Notes: generated from the letters alone by a model not told the origin. DNA of 49,461 nt from an uncultured Bacilli bacterium (GCA_944332225.1 CALVJO010000008.1:1-49461), one strand, 5' to 3'; positions 1 to 8,442 are shown, counted from the first letter of the stretch. Translations and numbers: made by a program.

Positions 1-99
1 CATCCCAAGGCCGCCAAGATAGCTGGATGTAATAAATTGCTTAGAACAATTTATGCCATGCTATCAAACGGAACGTTATATTCCGAAAACCAACAATAA
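1..99 (+). CDS. IS110-family transposase, C-terminal fragment (truncated by window edge)
   Basis: The window opens inside a reading frame whose last 32 residues begin HPKAAKIAGCNKLLRTIYAM and end at a TAA at 97-99. The pattern of a basic, Ala-rich stretch followed by KLLRxIYAxLxNG is typical of the extreme C-terminus of IS110-family (DEDD/serine, Pfam Transposase_20) transposases. The catalytic residues lie upstream, outside the window, so activity cannot be judged. The next gene, greA, is convergent, so this element sits at the 3' end of the alaS operon. The family assignment rests on a short tail and is inferred; the frame and stop are directly visible. Confidence 0.6.
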   Translation, partial: HPKAAKIAGCNKLLRTIYAMLSNGTLYSENQQ

Positions 100-107
100 T
101 ATTTTAT

Positions 108-169
108 AGTTTTTATATTAAAAACTAAAGTCTTAATGGTCATTTGACCTTTTTTCCATTCGGAAAAAA
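108..169. terminator. A/T-rich inverted repeats between transposase tail and greA
   Basis: Two perfect inverted repeats occupy this gap. The first is AGTTTTT/AAAAACT (108-114 and 120-126). The second is TTTTTTCC/GGAAAAAA (150-157 and 162-169, 4-nt loop). A short GGTC/GACC stem (138-141 and 146-149) followed by six T lies between them. They separate two convergent genes, so a bidirectional terminator is the natural reading, but the stems are A/U-rich and weak. Part of this stretch may instead belong to the end of the IS110 element. Confidence 0.3.
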
Positions 170-221
170 TTAATCCTTAATTATTTTAATTTTATATTTG
201 ACTAATGTTATCAAATTTTAA

Positions 222-689
222 TTACTTAGAAATCTTAATGATTTTGCATTCGTAAGGTTCCATTGCCTTAACGTGAACAACTTCACCTTCTTTATGACCG
301 ATTATTGCAAGAGCGAGATCGCATTCATTAGATATTTTTCCATTGACTGGATCAGCTTCTGCTGGACCAACGATTTTATAAGTTTCTTCTTCATCAAGAT
401 CAAGCATCTTGATAACGACAGTCGAACCTAAACCTACGGTTGATGAATCATTTGATTTAATCTCAGAAGCGTGGAGAAGCATATTTTGTAAATATGCGAT
501 TCTAGCTTCTACTTTTGATTGTTTATCTCTAGCTGCGTCATAATCAGAGTTTTCTGATAAGTCACCTTGCTCTTTTGCGTCTTTAATCTCTTGAGTTACT
601 TGAGGACGAACTACATCGATTAAGTTTCTTAATTCTTCTCTAAAGGCCTCAATACCTTCTTTTGTTAATTTGATTTCTTCGTTTGCCAT
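222..689 (-). CDS. greA: Transcription elongation factor GreA
   Basis: A 155-residue protein, the normal GreA length. GreA binds the RNA polymerase secondary channel and stimulates cleavage of backtracked RNA 3' ends. The N-terminal coiled coil (about residues 1-75) carries the acidic tip motif QGDLSENSDYDAARD, which delivers Mg2+ to the polymerase active site. The C-terminal FKBP-like domain (about 80-155) follows. The start ATG (complement of 687-689) is preceded by a GGAG ribosome site. It is the last gene of the alaS-ruvX-DUF1292-greA unit, 2 nt after DUF1292, so it is probably co-transcribed from the alaS promoter and T-box. Confidence 0.96.
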   Translation of the reverse strand: MANEEIKLTKEGIEAFREELRNLIDVVRPQVTQEIKDAKEQGDLSENSDYDAARDKQSKVEARIAYLQNMLLHASEIKSNDSSTVGLGSTVVIKMLDLDEEETYKIVGPAEADPVNGKISNECDLALAIIGHKEGEVVHVKAMEPYECKIIKISK

Positions 690-691
690 AA

Positions 692-949
692 TTAATCTCC
701 TTGTTCATGCTCTTGAACAAAACTATCAAGAACTTCTTCTAGCTCATCATATTCTTCATCATCTTCAATATCAAGAATTTCATCGTTTTCCCCGACATAT
801 CCAGCGATAATCGTGTCAGGATCACTTTCCGAATAGAAGAAGACGTATTCTTTATTTCTTTCTTTTGAAAAGTAAGAGAAATAGATATCTAGGATAGTTT
901 GATTTCCATTTTCATCAGTGAAGTAAACTTTATTATTTTCTTTTTTCAT
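692..949 (-). CDS. DUF1292 family protein (YrzB-like)
   Basis: An 85-residue acidic protein starting MKKENNKVYFTDENGNQ and ending in a very acidic tail (EDDEEYDELEEVLDSF). The pattern of a short beta-rich N-terminus followed by EYVFFYSESDPDTI matches the DUF1292/YrzB family of Firmicutes. In Bacilli this gene sits directly after the ruvX homologue (yrrK-yrzB), as here, with only 1 nt between them. The ribosome site (GGAG) lies inside the end of ruvX, suggesting translational coupling. The molecular function of the family is not established. Confidence 0.85.
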   Translation of the reverse strand: MKKENNKVYFTDENGNQTILDIYFSYFSKERNKEYVFFYSESDPDTIIAGYVGENDEILDIEDDEEYDELEEVLDSFVQEHEQGD

Positions 950-950
950 G

Positions 951-1370
951 TTATCTCCTGCTCATAAGATATGTATCAAGTATAACAACTGCGGCCATTT
1001 TATCAATAACTTTCTTCCGTTTCTTTCTCGATAAATCAGCCTGTAGAAGATAGTTAGTTGCTTCAACTGTAGAGAGTCTTTCATCAATCAAAGCTACCTT
1101 ACATTTTGGAAGAGCTTTTTCAATCATCTCTTTAAATTTACGTGACATCATAGAATGTTCTGATTCAGTTCCGTTCATGTTTAGAGGAAGACCTAAAGCG
1201 ATCTCTTCGATACCTTCTTTGTTTACATAATATATAACTCTTTCAAGAGCTTTTTCAAAATCGCAGTCATCGAATCTAAAAGTTTCTACGCCGCTGGCTA
1301 CGATATTTAAATAATCAGAAATTGCGATTCCTAAAGTTTTGGTTCCTAAATCTAAGCCTAAAATTTTCAT
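951..1370 (-). CDS. ruvX: Putative pre-16S rRNA nuclease / Holliday junction resolvase-like (YqgF, RuvX)
   Basis: 139 residues, the usual length. The RNase H-like fold is shown by the N-terminal MKILGLDLGTKTLGIAISD (first catalytic Asp), the central ALGLPLNMNG segment, and the C-terminal VALIDERLSTVEA and DKMAAVVILDTYL segments. In E. coli YqgF trims the 5' end of 16S rRNA; the older resolvase annotation is less supported. The ATG overlaps the TGA stop of alaS (ATGA at 1367-1370), so the pair is translationally coupled. The alaS-ruvX-DUF1292 order is conserved in Bacilli. Confidence 0.92.
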   Translation of the reverse strand: MKILGLDLGTKTLGIAISDYLNIVASGVETFRFDDCDFEKALERVIYYVNKEGIEEIALGLPLNMNGTESEHSMMSRKFKEMIEKALPKCKVALIDERLSTVEATNYLLQADLSRKKRKKVIDKMAAVVILDTYLMSRR

Positions 1371-3991
1371 CTGCTCAATTCCTCTTTCATAATTTTTAAA
1401 CTTTGATCAAGCTTAGAGATATCCTTTCCTCCCCCCTGCGCGGAGTCTTTTCTTCCTCCCCCGCGTCCATCGGTCATCATAGCTATCTTTTTAACTATAT
1501 CTCCAGCATTATATTTATTAACTAACTTAGATGAGACTCCAGAGACAAACATTATTCTAGAATCAACTACGTTAGCTAATAAGATAACATAATCATCATA
1601 GATTGTTTTTAAAGAATCAAATATTGACATGAAAGCTTTAGAATCTAAAGAAGAGAATTTATGAACTAATAAATGCGCGTCATTTAAAGCGATGAATTCA
1701 TTCTTTAATTCTTTTCCTTGATAGGAAGCAAGCTTGTCATTTAATGAAGATATTGTTTTCTTTAATGAACTATTTTCTGTTGTTAACTCATCAATTTTGT
1801 TTTCAAGCAAAGTAGGTCCGTTAGCTTTTAGACTTATAGTTAAAGAATTAACGATCTCTTGATACTTTTTAAGTTCAAGATAAGCATCGAATCCAGTTTT
1901 TCCTTCAATTCTTCTAATTCCTGAAGCGATAGCCTCTTCTTTAGTGATAATGAATAATCCAATATCCTTAGTTGAAGAGACGTGTGTACCTCCGCAGAAC
2001 TCAGAAGAGACATCTCCAAAAGATACCACTCTAATGATATCTCCATATTTTTCAGAGAAGAGATGCATAGCTTTTAGCTTCTCGGCTTCCTCCTTTTTAT
2101 AGTAAGAGACTTGGCACTTTAAATCTTGATTGATATACTGATTGACTAAAGATTCAATTTTTCTTAAATCATCATTTGAAATCTTATTAGGATAATTAAA
2201 ATCGAATCTTAAATAATCTTGACAGTTATAAGAACCTTCCTGATGGACATCATCTCCTAAAACCACCTGAAGAGCTTTTTGTAAAAGGTGAGTGCAAGAG
2301 TGATTTTGCATGGTTTTATTTCTTCTATTTTCATCGATTTGTAAAGTGAATTCATCACCTACATTAATCGTTCCATATTCAATCTCTACATGATGAAGAT
2401 TTTGCTTATTGACAGCTTTAATTACTTTAGTAATCTTACCTTGAGTTTTATCGTTAACAATGATTCCAACATCACCTTCTTGACCCCCTGAAGTTGCATA
2501 GAAGTTAGTAGTATCGAAGATGATATCTCCTTCCTCATCTAAGGAAGTTACTTTTTGACCATCTTTAAATAAACCAATTACTTTAGCTTTTAAAGGTTTA
2601 CTTTCATAAACGAAAGTGGAAGGTTCTTTAAATTCCATTAAATCAGCATTTTGAGCTGACATAGATTGTAAATCGCCTCGCGCGTTACGTGATTGAGATT
2701 TTTGATTTTCCATAGCTTGATCAAATTCTTCTTTATCGATGGAAAGAGAATGATCAGAAACTATTTCATTAGATAATTCAAATGGGAAACCAAAGGTATC
2801 ATATAATTTAAATACTTCTTTACCAGAGATAGTCGTCTTATTCTCTTTTTTAGCTTTATCAATTAAGGATAAAATTAATTCTTGTCCACCTTTTAAAGTT
2901 TTTGAAAACTTTTCTTCCTCAAATTTAATCATCTTACTAACTTTATCCTCATGCTCTTTAAGATATGGATAATAAGAATTCATCACTGAGCAAACAAGAG
3001 GGACTAAAGTATAAAGATAAGGTTTATCAATTCCTAGTTTTCTAAGATAGAGAGAGGCTCGACGAAGCAATCTTCTTAAAACGTAACCTCTTCCTTCATT
3101 AGAGAAAGTAGCCCCATCAGCAAGAGCAAAGGTGCAGGCCCTAATATGGTCTGCGACCACGCGATAGGCCATCAAATATTCTCCTTCATATGGATGAGGA
3201 GATATTTTTTGGATTTCTTTAATATATGGATAGAATAAATCAGTTTCAAAATTAGTTTCAGTATTTTGGAAGATGCAGGCTAAACGTTCTAAACCCGCGC
3301 CGGTATCGATATTTTTATGAGGTAACTCAGAATATTCTTCTCTTTTCTTACCTTTTTCGGCATTGAATTGAGAAAAGACAATATTCCATAATTCGATGTA
3401 ACGATCATTATCGAGATCATCATAAAGGAGCTTAACTCCTAGATGGTCAGGATCATATTTCTCACCTCGATCATAATACATTTCAGTATTAGGTCCGCAT
3501 GGTCCTTCACCGATCTCCCAGAAGTTGTGCTCGGAAGGAATTAAATGATCTTTATCGATTCCAAGCTTAATCCAAAGATTATAGGTATCCTTATCTGAAG
3601 GATGATATGTGATAAATAATTTATCAGTTGGAATGCCAAAGTATTTTTCTGAAGTTAATAATTCATAAGCCCATGGTAAAACATCATTTCTAAAATAATC
3701 ACCGATAGAAAAATTTCCTAACATTTCAAAAAAAGTATGGTGTCTAGCAGTTCTACCAACATTATCGATATCATTAGTTCTAATCGACTTTTGAGCATTA
3801 GTAATTCTTTTGTGAGGTGGAATTTCTGATCCATCAAAATATTTTTTTAAAGCTGCGACTCCTGAATTAATCCAAAGTAAAGTTGGATCATTATTAGGAA
3901 TCAATGAAGCGCTGGGTTCAATATAATGGCCTTTTGATTTAAAGAAATCCAACCACATTTGTCTAATTTGATCACCTGTTAAATAACGCAT
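1367..3991 (-). CDS. alaS: Alanyl-tRNA synthetase
   Basis: 874 residues, full length for AlaRS. I use the ATG at 3989-3991 (MRYLTGDQIRQMW) because it has GGAGG just upstream; an in-frame ATG at 4016-4018 would add nine hydrophobic residues and lies in the T-box terminator stem. The N-terminal class II catalytic core carries RTNDIDNVGRTARHHTFFEM. The editing domain contains HSCTHLLQKAL and CGGTHVSSTKDIG, the Zn/His-Cys motif. The C-terminal glycine-rich DGRGGGRKDSAQGGG completes the C-Ala domain. It attaches alanine to tRNA-Ala and clears Ser/Gly mischarging. It heads the operon and is regulated by the T-box at 4008-4203. Confidence 0.97.
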   Translation of the reverse strand: MRYLTGDQIRQMWLDFFKSKGHYIEPSASLIPNNDPTLLWINSGVAALKKYFDGSEIPPHKRITNAQKSIRTNDIDNVGRTARHHTFFEMLGNFSIGDYFRNDVLPWAYELLTSEKYFGIPTDKLFITYHPSDKDTYNLWIKLGIDKDHLIPSEHNFWEIGEGPCGPNTEMYYDRGEKYDPDHLGVKLLYDDLDNDRYIELWNIVFSQFNAEKGKKREEYSELPHKNIDTGAGLERLACIFQNTETNFETDLFYPYIKEIQKISPHPYEGEYLMAYRVVADHIRACTFALADGATFSNEGRGYVLRRLLRRASLYLRKLGIDKPYLYTLVPLVCSVMNSYYPYLKEHEDKVSKMIKFEEEKFSKTLKGGQELILSLIDKAKKENKTTISGKEVFKLYDTFGFPFELSNEIVSDHSLSIDKEEFDQAMENQKSQSRNARGDLQSMSAQNADLMEFKEPSTFVYESKPLKAKVIGLFKDGQKVTSLDEEGDIIFDTTNFYATSGGQEGDVGIIVNDKTQGKITKVIKAVNKQNLHHVEIEYGTINVGDEFTLQIDENRRNKTMQNHSCTHLLQKALQVVLGDDVHQEGSYNCQDYLRFDFNYPNKISNDDLRKIESLVNQYINQDLKCQVSYYKKEEAEKLKAMHLFSEKYGDIIRVVSFGDVSSEFCGGTHVSSTKDIGLFIITKEEAIASGIRRIEGKTGFDAYLELKKYQEIVNSLTISLKANGPTLLENKIDELTTENSSLKKTISSLNDKLASYQGKELKNEFIALNDAHLLVHKFSSLDSKAFMSIFDSLKTIYDDYVILLANVVDSRIMFVSGVSSKLVNKYNAGDIVKKIAMMTDGRGGGRKDSAQGGGKDISKLDQSLKIMKEELSR

Positions 3992-4007
3992 AAATCCTCC
4001 AAAGCAT

Positions 4008-4203
4008 AAAAAAAGCATCTTTCAGGAACGGCCTAGCCGCGTTACCATCCTGATTCATCTACGATGCACCTTAATTTTAAGAGATAACGGTTCTTATCCG
4101 CGAGTTTCCTCGAGTCTCAGAAGTGGCACGGAAGTTTTTTCTTAGGCATTTCCACCTTCTAGCCCTCTCTTGAAGATAATTCTTCCTTAGTTTCGTCACA
4201 GAC
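4008..4203 (-). promoter_or_regulatory. T-box leader (alanine) with terminator upstream of alaS
   Basis: Read on the minus strand, the leader contains the T-box core AGGATGGTAACGCGG (complement of about 4035-4050). This is followed by a terminator: GCATC (4063-4067) pairs with GATGC (4015-4019) and TCAGGA (4048-4053) with TCCTGA (4022-4027), then seven U (4008-4014). Upstream lie the K-turn-like TGACGAAACTAAG, the AGAGAGGG and the GGTGGAAATGCC stem I elements. The sequence GTGCCACTTC places a GCC codon (complement of 4125-4127) where a specifier for alanine is expected. Uncharged tRNA-Ala should favour antitermination. The specifier position is inferred from the motif order. Confidence 0.9.
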
Positions 4204-4209
4204 AAGTTT

Positions 4210-4251
4210 ATTATAAGAATAATTATAAAAATTTCTATAATTTTAATTGAA
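4210..4251 (-). promoter_or_regulatory. Candidate promoter(s) of the alaS operon
   Basis: Two perfect TATAAT -10 boxes occur on the minus strand (complement of 4210-4215 and 4222-4227). The downstream one would start RNA a few bases before the T-box stem I. The upstream one has TTCAAT at an 18-bp spacing (complement of 4246-4251). Neither has a strong -35, so which one is used is uncertain. Confidence 0.4.
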
Positions 4252-4359
4252 GTCGAATATTTAATACTTAATTTACTCAAAGAAGATTTGTATAAGAAAA
4301 TTATGCCTTGTACTAGTCAATAAAAAGTACCTACTTTATTAATAGCAGTTCATTGAAAC

Positions 4360-4385
4360 AAAAAATAGTCTTCGCAGGCTATTTT
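4360..4385 (-). terminator. Intrinsic terminator, probably the original pnp terminator
   Basis: On the minus strand, arm AAAATAG (4379-4385) pairs with CTATTTT (4362-4368). Inside, CT/AG closes a GCGA tetraloop after one mismatch, and a run of U follows (complement of 4360-4365). No minus-strand gene now ends directly upstream; the IS30 element intervenes. The same 5' arm recurs beside pnp at 6107-6119, so this hairpin most likely served pnp before the insertion. Confidence 0.65.
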
Positions 4386-4387
4386 AA
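4375..4387 (+). repeat. 13-bp direct repeat, left copy (target-site duplication of IS30 element)
   Basis: CAGGCTATTTTAA is identical to 6107-6119 and brackets the IS30 element. It equals one arm of the terminator at 4360-4385. Confidence 0.7.
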
Positions 4388-4395
4388 CCTTAATT

Positions 4396-4414
4396 AAATT
4401 ATTAACTTCAAAAA
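4396..4414 (+). repeat. IS30 outer inverted repeat, left
   Basis: AAATTATTAACTTCAAAAA matches the reverse complement of 6052-6070 at 18 of 19 positions. Confidence 0.7.
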
Positions 4415-4483
4415 TGTAGAGGAGTTAAAAAATTAACTGCAAAAACTAAAATAGCAAATAATAAGAAAAATAGTTATATTGAA

Positions 4484-4499
4484 ATTACCTTCGTTGCTC
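4484..4499 (+). repeat. IS30 inner inverted repeat, left
   Basis: ATTACCTTCGTTGCTC matches the reverse complement of 5851-5866 at 15 of 16 positions. It lies 23 bp before the transposase ATG. Confidence 0.7.
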
Positions 4500-4522
4500 T
4501 GATAGAGGAAGGAGAATAAACA

Positions 4523-5842
4523 ATGGAAATTAAGAGCAAAAAGGAAAAATATAAACAGCTTAGAGTAGAAGATAGAAATCTAATCTTTTCTTTTATTGCG
4601 AAAGGATTAAATTTAACTCAATGTGCAACTTCGTTGGGGTTAGACATATCTACCTTAAAAAGAGAAATAGATAGGAATAAAATTCTTGTCGAAAATGGAA
4701 AATATAGGAATAGATGTGGTTGGAAACATCAATGCAACGAAATGCACGTATGTGGAAACACTAGATGTACACATTTATGCAAAGATTGTAGAAGAGGATT
4801 CCGATGCAACGAGAAATGTAGAATGTTTACTCCAGAGCCAAAATGCAAAAAGCTAAAGAAGCTATGTGGGGTATGTAATGGATGTGATGAAAAAGATAAG
4901 TGCAGCCTAAACAAATATATTTATGATCCTCAAAAAGCTGATAAAAGGTATCAAAATAAATTAACTGAAGCGCATAAAGGAGTCAGATTAAGTGACAAGG
5001 AATTGAAAGAATTTACTGAATTTTTAAAACCATTAATATTAAAGGGATTGTCATTAGAAGTTATAAAATCACAATATCCAACTCAATTTAATTATTCAGT
5101 ACAAACAGTTTATAATTGGATAAATTCAGGCTTATTACCTGGTATTTTGAACTTAGACTTACCTAGAAAAGTTCGTTATGCTAAGAGATCCAAGAAGAAA
5201 AAGGATGTAATAGAAAGAGAATATCTATCCAAAAGAACATACCAAGATTTCATCGCATATACGACAGAGAATCCTTATGACGAGGTGGTAGAAATGGATA
5301 CCGTCGAAGGAACAGGCAAGAATTCGTTTTTATTAACATTACTGTTCAGAAGAAGTAATTTCATGATGGCTTTTATATTAAGAGACCATACATCTCAAGC
5401 TGTTATAGAAGTGTTTGACAAAATAAAAAAGTATTTAGGCAATGATTTATTTAGTCGAACTTTTAAAGTTATCTTAACCGATAGGGGAAGCGAATTTACA
5501 AAACCTCTAGAAATTGAAGTTGACAAAAAGACAAATCAAGTTCTAACTCATGTGTTTTATTGTGATGCTAGACAAAGCCAACAAAAAGGTAAAATAGAAA
5601 AAAATCATGTGGAATTGAGAAAGTTATTTCCTAAAGGAAGCATAGGTTCTAATTTTAATAACCTTACCCAAGAATATCTCAATAAATGCATGAGTATGAT
5701 TAATTCTTACCCTAGGCCTAGCTTAAACTTTAAGTGTCCACATGATATCTTTGCCTCTTATTCAGATGAAAGAGTCTTAAAAATGGTACAAGCCCAAAAA
5801 ATACCATTCGATCAAATCAATTTGAAGATAGTTAGAGGCTAA
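4523..5842 (+). CDS. IS30-family transposase with cysteine-rich insertion
   Basis: 439 residues, apparently intact. A helix-turn-helix near residues 28-50 (LTQCATSLGLDISTLKREI) is followed by 13 cysteines between about residues 65 and 130 in C-x2-C and C-x3-C spacings, likely a zinc-binding insert seen in some Firmicute IS30 transposases. The DDE catalytic core is visible as EMDTVEG (first Asp), ILTDRGSEF (second Asp) and QKGKIEKNH (Glu). The ATG has a good AAGGAG site. It mobilises the surrounding element by DDE transposition. Its codon usage lacks the CGCG contexts common in neighbouring genes, consistent with acquisition. Confidence 0.92.
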   Translation: MEIKSKKEKYKQLRVEDRNLIFSFIAKGLNLTQCATSLGLDISTLKREIDRNKILVENGKYRNRCGWKHQCNEMHVCGNTRCTHLCKDCRRGFRCNEKCRMFTPEPKCKKLKKLCGVCNGCDEKDKCSLNKYIYDPQKADKRYQNKLTEAHKGVRLSDKELKEFTEFLKPLILKGLSLEVIKSQYPTQFNYSVQTVYNWINSGLLPGILNLDLPRKVRYAKRSKKKKDVIEREYLSKRTYQDFIAYTTENPYDEVVEMDTVEGTGKNSFLLTLLFRRSNFMMAFILRDHTSQAVIEVFDKIKKYLGNDLFSRTFKVILTDRGSEFTKPLEIEVDKKTNQVLTHVFYCDARQSQQKGKIEKNHVELRKLFPKGSIGSNFNNLTQEYLNKCMSMINSYPRPSLNFKCPHDIFASYSDERVLKMVQAQKIPFDQINLKIVRG

Positions 5843-5850
5843 AATTTTTT

Positions 5851-5866
5851 GAGCAACGGAGGTAAT
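5851..5866 (+). repeat. IS30 inner inverted repeat, right
   Basis: GAGCAACGGAGGTAAT, partner of 4484-4499, begins 9 bp after the transposase stop codon. Confidence 0.7.
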
Positions 5867-6051
5867 AAACTCACATTATTTTAACGATTTATTTTTTGCA
5901 TTTAATTTTTGAATTCATCAATGAATCGTATTTTTGTCGTGCCTTAATTACCTTGTTTGCCATTAAATTATAGTTAAAAAATTAAATTTACCATAGTTTA
6001 TATGATCAAAAGTTTATTAATTTTCCTCTTATTTATACATTTTTTTGTGTT

Positions 6052-6070
6052 TTTTTGAAGTTATTAATTT
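6052..6070 (+). repeat. IS30 outer inverted repeat, right
   Basis: TTTTTGAAGTTATTAATTT, partner of 4396-4414 with one mismatch. Confidence 0.7.
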
Positions 6071-6106
6071 TTTTAATTGTTTTTGAACTTTGATTTTGAA
6101 TCAAGC

Positions 6107-6119
6107 CAGGCTATTTTAA
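6107..6119 (+). repeat. 13-bp direct repeat, right copy (target-site duplication of IS30 element)
   Basis: CAGGCTATTTTAA, identical to 4375-4387. On the minus strand it reads as an orphan 5' arm of a terminator 20 bp after the pnp stop. Confidence 0.7.
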
Positions 6120-6139
6120 TTGTTAAATTTAAATGTTAG

Positions 6140-8278
6140 CTATTCGTGATGCTCGGCTTCAACTTTAGGCTCAAATTCTTTATGAGATAAGTTGATTCTA
6201 CCCTTCTCATCGATTTCAGTTACGATAACTTTAAGCTTTTGACCGACTTTTACAACATCTTTAGGATGATTTACTCTTGTTGGTAAGATCTTAGAAACAT
6301 GAACTAAACCATCAACATCATTGAATAGATTTACAAAGCAACCGTATGATTCAATTCTAACAACAGTTCCTTCGAATATTTCTCCAACATGGGCTACTCT
6401 AGCGATATCAAGAATCATCTTCTTAGCTTTTTCAATTGATTCACGATTGACGTGATAGATTGTCACCTTTCCGTCATCTTGAATATCAATCTTTACATCA
6501 TCGCATTTAGCTATTATATCGTTAATAACTTTTCCTTGTGAACCGATGACTTCACGTATCTTATCTGGATCGATTGTGAAGGTGGTCATCTTAGGCGCGT
6601 ACTTAGATACTTCTTTTCTAGGTTCTGGAATAGCATTTAAGACAACACCCATAATCTCTTCTCTAGCTTTATGAGCTTGAGTTAAAGCTTGACGGATGAT
6701 TTCTTCGGTGATTCCTTTGATCTTAATATCCATTTGTAATGCGGTGATACCATCTTTAGTACCAGCAACTTTAAAGTCCATATCGCCTAAATGATCTTCA
6801 AGACCTTGAATATCAGTTAAGATGGTATAAGGATATCCTTCTTCAACTGGGCCAGAAGTAATTAATCCCATAGCGATACCAACAACTGGTTTTCTAATTG
6901 GGACACCGGCAGCCATTAAAGCCATGCAAGATGCGCATATTGAAGCTTGAGAAGATGAACCGTTAGATTCAACAACTTCAGCAACAACTCTAATGGTGTA
7001 TGGGAATTCATCTTGAGAAGGGATAACGTAAGAAAGAGCTCTTTCTCCTAATGCACCGTGACCGATTTCTCTTCTTCCAGGAGTGCCCATTCTGCCAACT
7101 TCGCCAACTGAATAAGGTGGGAAATTATAATGATGCATGAAACGTTTAGTTTCTTCATCAGATAAATTATCAATAATTTGCTCATCTGACTGCGCGCCTA
7201 AGGTACAAACAGAAATAACTTGAGTTTGTCCTCTTGTAAACATCGCGGATCCATGAGTTCTAGGAAGGAGATCAACTTGAGCGTCTAGAGGTCTAATCTC
7301 ATCAATCTTTCTTCCATCTGGTCTAACTTTATCATAAGTGATAAGTCTTCTAACTTCATCTCTTACGAAGCCTTCCATGATATCTTTAACTTGCTTTAAA
7401 GTTAATTTCTTTTCTTTTTCATCCTTATATTCTTTATTTTCATAAAGGTCTAGGACTTCTTTTTCAATCGCATCGATTGCATCTTGTCTCTCCAATTTAT
7501 CGACGATAGATACTGATTTAGTAATTCTATCTTTAGAAAGAGAAGTAACCGCGTCGATTAATTCTTGAGGAACTGAATAGAGAACAATCTCTCTCTTTTC
7601 TTTTCCGATTTCTTTAACTATCTCTTCTTGGAAAGCGCATAGTTCTTTAATTGCTTCATGTCCAAACATGATGGCTCTGAGCATCTCTTCTTCAGATAAT
7701 TCGTTTGCTCCAGCTTCAACCATGTTGACTGCTTTTTTAGTTCCCGCGACAGCGAGATTTAAATCTGATTTTTCTTTTTCTTCAGCGTTTGGATTAATAA
7801 CATATTCTCCGTTAACTCTACCGACATATACTCCAGCGATAGGTCCATCAAATGGAATATCAGAGATAGATAGAGCTAAAGAGGCTCCAAACATTGCAGC
7901 CATCTCAGGTGTTGCGTTTGGATCAACTGACATGACTGTATTAACAATTTGAACTTCGTTTCTAAAACCTTCTGGGAACATTGGTCTGATTGGTCGATCA
8001 ATCATTCTCGCGGTTAAAGTCGCGTGTTCACCTGGTCTTCCTTCTCTTCTTAGAAAAGATCCAGGAATTTTGCCGACAGCGTATAGCTTTTCTTCATAAC
8101 CGACTGTTAAAGGGAAAAAGTCGGTATCTTTAGCTTCATCTGCGCAGCAGGCGGTAGATAAAACCACGGTATCATCCAAGCGGATTAAACAAGCTCCATC
8201 AGCTTGCTTAGCAATCTCGCCAGTTTCAACGATCAGTTTCTTACCATAGAAGTCTTTGGAAAATACTTTCTTTGACAT
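6140..8278 (-). CDS. pnp: Polyribonucleotide nucleotidyltransferase (PNPase)
   Basis: 712 residues, standard PNPase length. It degrades RNA 3' to 5' by phosphorolysis. Two RNase PH domains are seen: the first contains [20 protein letters not shown], the second [12 protein letters not shown] and [21 protein letters not shown] domain ([19 protein letters not shown], about residues 560-610) and an S1 domain ([19 protein letters not shown], about 630-700) follow. A GGAG site lies 10 nt before the ATG. It ends in TAG with no intact terminator directly after it; the terminator seems displaced by the IS30 element. The usual rpsO-pnp adjacency is broken by genes at 8443-10859. Confidence 0.97.
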   Translation of the reverse strand: MSKKVFSKDFYGKKLIVETGEIAKQADGACLIRLDDTVVLSTACCADEAKDTDFFPLTVGYEEKLYAVGKIPGSFLRREGRPGEHATLTARMIDRPIRPMFPEGFRNEVQIVNTVMSVDPNATPEMAAMFGASLALSISDIPFDGPIAGVYVGRVNGEYVINPNAEEKEKSDLNLAVAGTKKAVNMVEAGANELSEEEMLRAIMFGHEAIKELCAFQEEIVKEIGKEKREIVLYSVPQELIDAVTSLSKDRITKSVSIVDKLERQDAIDAIEKEVLDLYENKEYKDEKEKKLTLKQVKDIMEGFVRDEVRRLITYDKVRPDGRKIDEIRPLDAQVDLLPRTHGSAMFTRGQTQVISVCTLGAQSDEQIIDNLSDEETKRFMHHYNFPPYSVGEVGRMGTPGRREIGHGALGERALSYVIPSQDEFPYTIRVVAEVVESNGSSSQASICASCMALMAAGVPIRKPVVGIAMGLITSGPVEEGYPYTILTDIQGLEDHLGDMDFKVAGTKDGITALQMDIKIKGITEEIIRQALTQAHKAREEIMGVVLNAIPEPRKEVSKYAPKMTTFTIDPDKIREVIGSQGKVINDIIAKCDDVKIDIQDDGKVTIYHVNRESIEKAKKMILDIARVAHVGEIFEGTVVRIESYGCFVNLFNDVDGLVHVSKILPTRVNHPKDVVKVGQKLKVIVTEIDEKGRINLSHKEFEPKVEAEHHE

Positions 8279-8404
8279 TTAAAACTTACTCCTTAAAATA
8301 TTTACTTGTTTATTTTACAACCGATATAAAATAAATATCTATAAAAATAAGTTAATAAAGGAAAAAGATTGATGGTTTAATTAGTAAAATCAAAATTAAA
8401 AATA

Positions 8405-8433
8405 TTCAAACTCTAATCTAAATGGTATAAAAT
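8405..8433 (+). promoter_or_regulatory. Candidate promoter of the mreB-like gene
   Basis: TTCAAA (8405-8410), 17 bp, then TAAAAT (8428-8433). The overlapping TATAAA (8426-8431) is an alternative -10. The ATG is only 9-11 nt after the -10, so the 5' UTR would be about 2-5 nt with no ribosome site. Confidence 0.5.
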
Positions 8434-8442
8434 TAAAACAGT

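Larger units (their letters stand above)
4388..6106 (+). mobile_element. IS30-family insertion sequence
   Basis: The element is bounded by a 13-bp direct repeat (4375-4387 and 6107-6119). Its tips are weakly matching inverted sequences (CTTAATT on the left, CTTGATT on the right). Further in lies a near-perfect 19-bp inverted repeat (4396-4414 and 6052-6070, 18/19), and an inner 16-bp inverted repeat hugs the transposase gene (4484-4499 and 5851-5866, 15/16). One intact transposase ORF fills the centre. The non-coding right end (5867-6106) is AT-rich and holds nothing else recognisable. The region has no CGCG tetranucleotide, unlike its surroundings. Exact ends are inferred; a shorter element (4484-5866, with an AA duplication) is the alternative. 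Confidence 0.75.

Noticed and set aside
4077-4280. 67-residue minus-strand ORF upstream of alaS
   Set aside because: It lies over the T-box RNA and has no ribosome site or family resemblance.
7668-7952. Plus-strand ORF inside pnp, and similar antisense ORFs in mreB, comEA, pst, phoR, ackA, glgP, ileS and lspA
   Set aside because: All are shadows opposite strongly conserved genes, without ribosome sites or recognisable domains.
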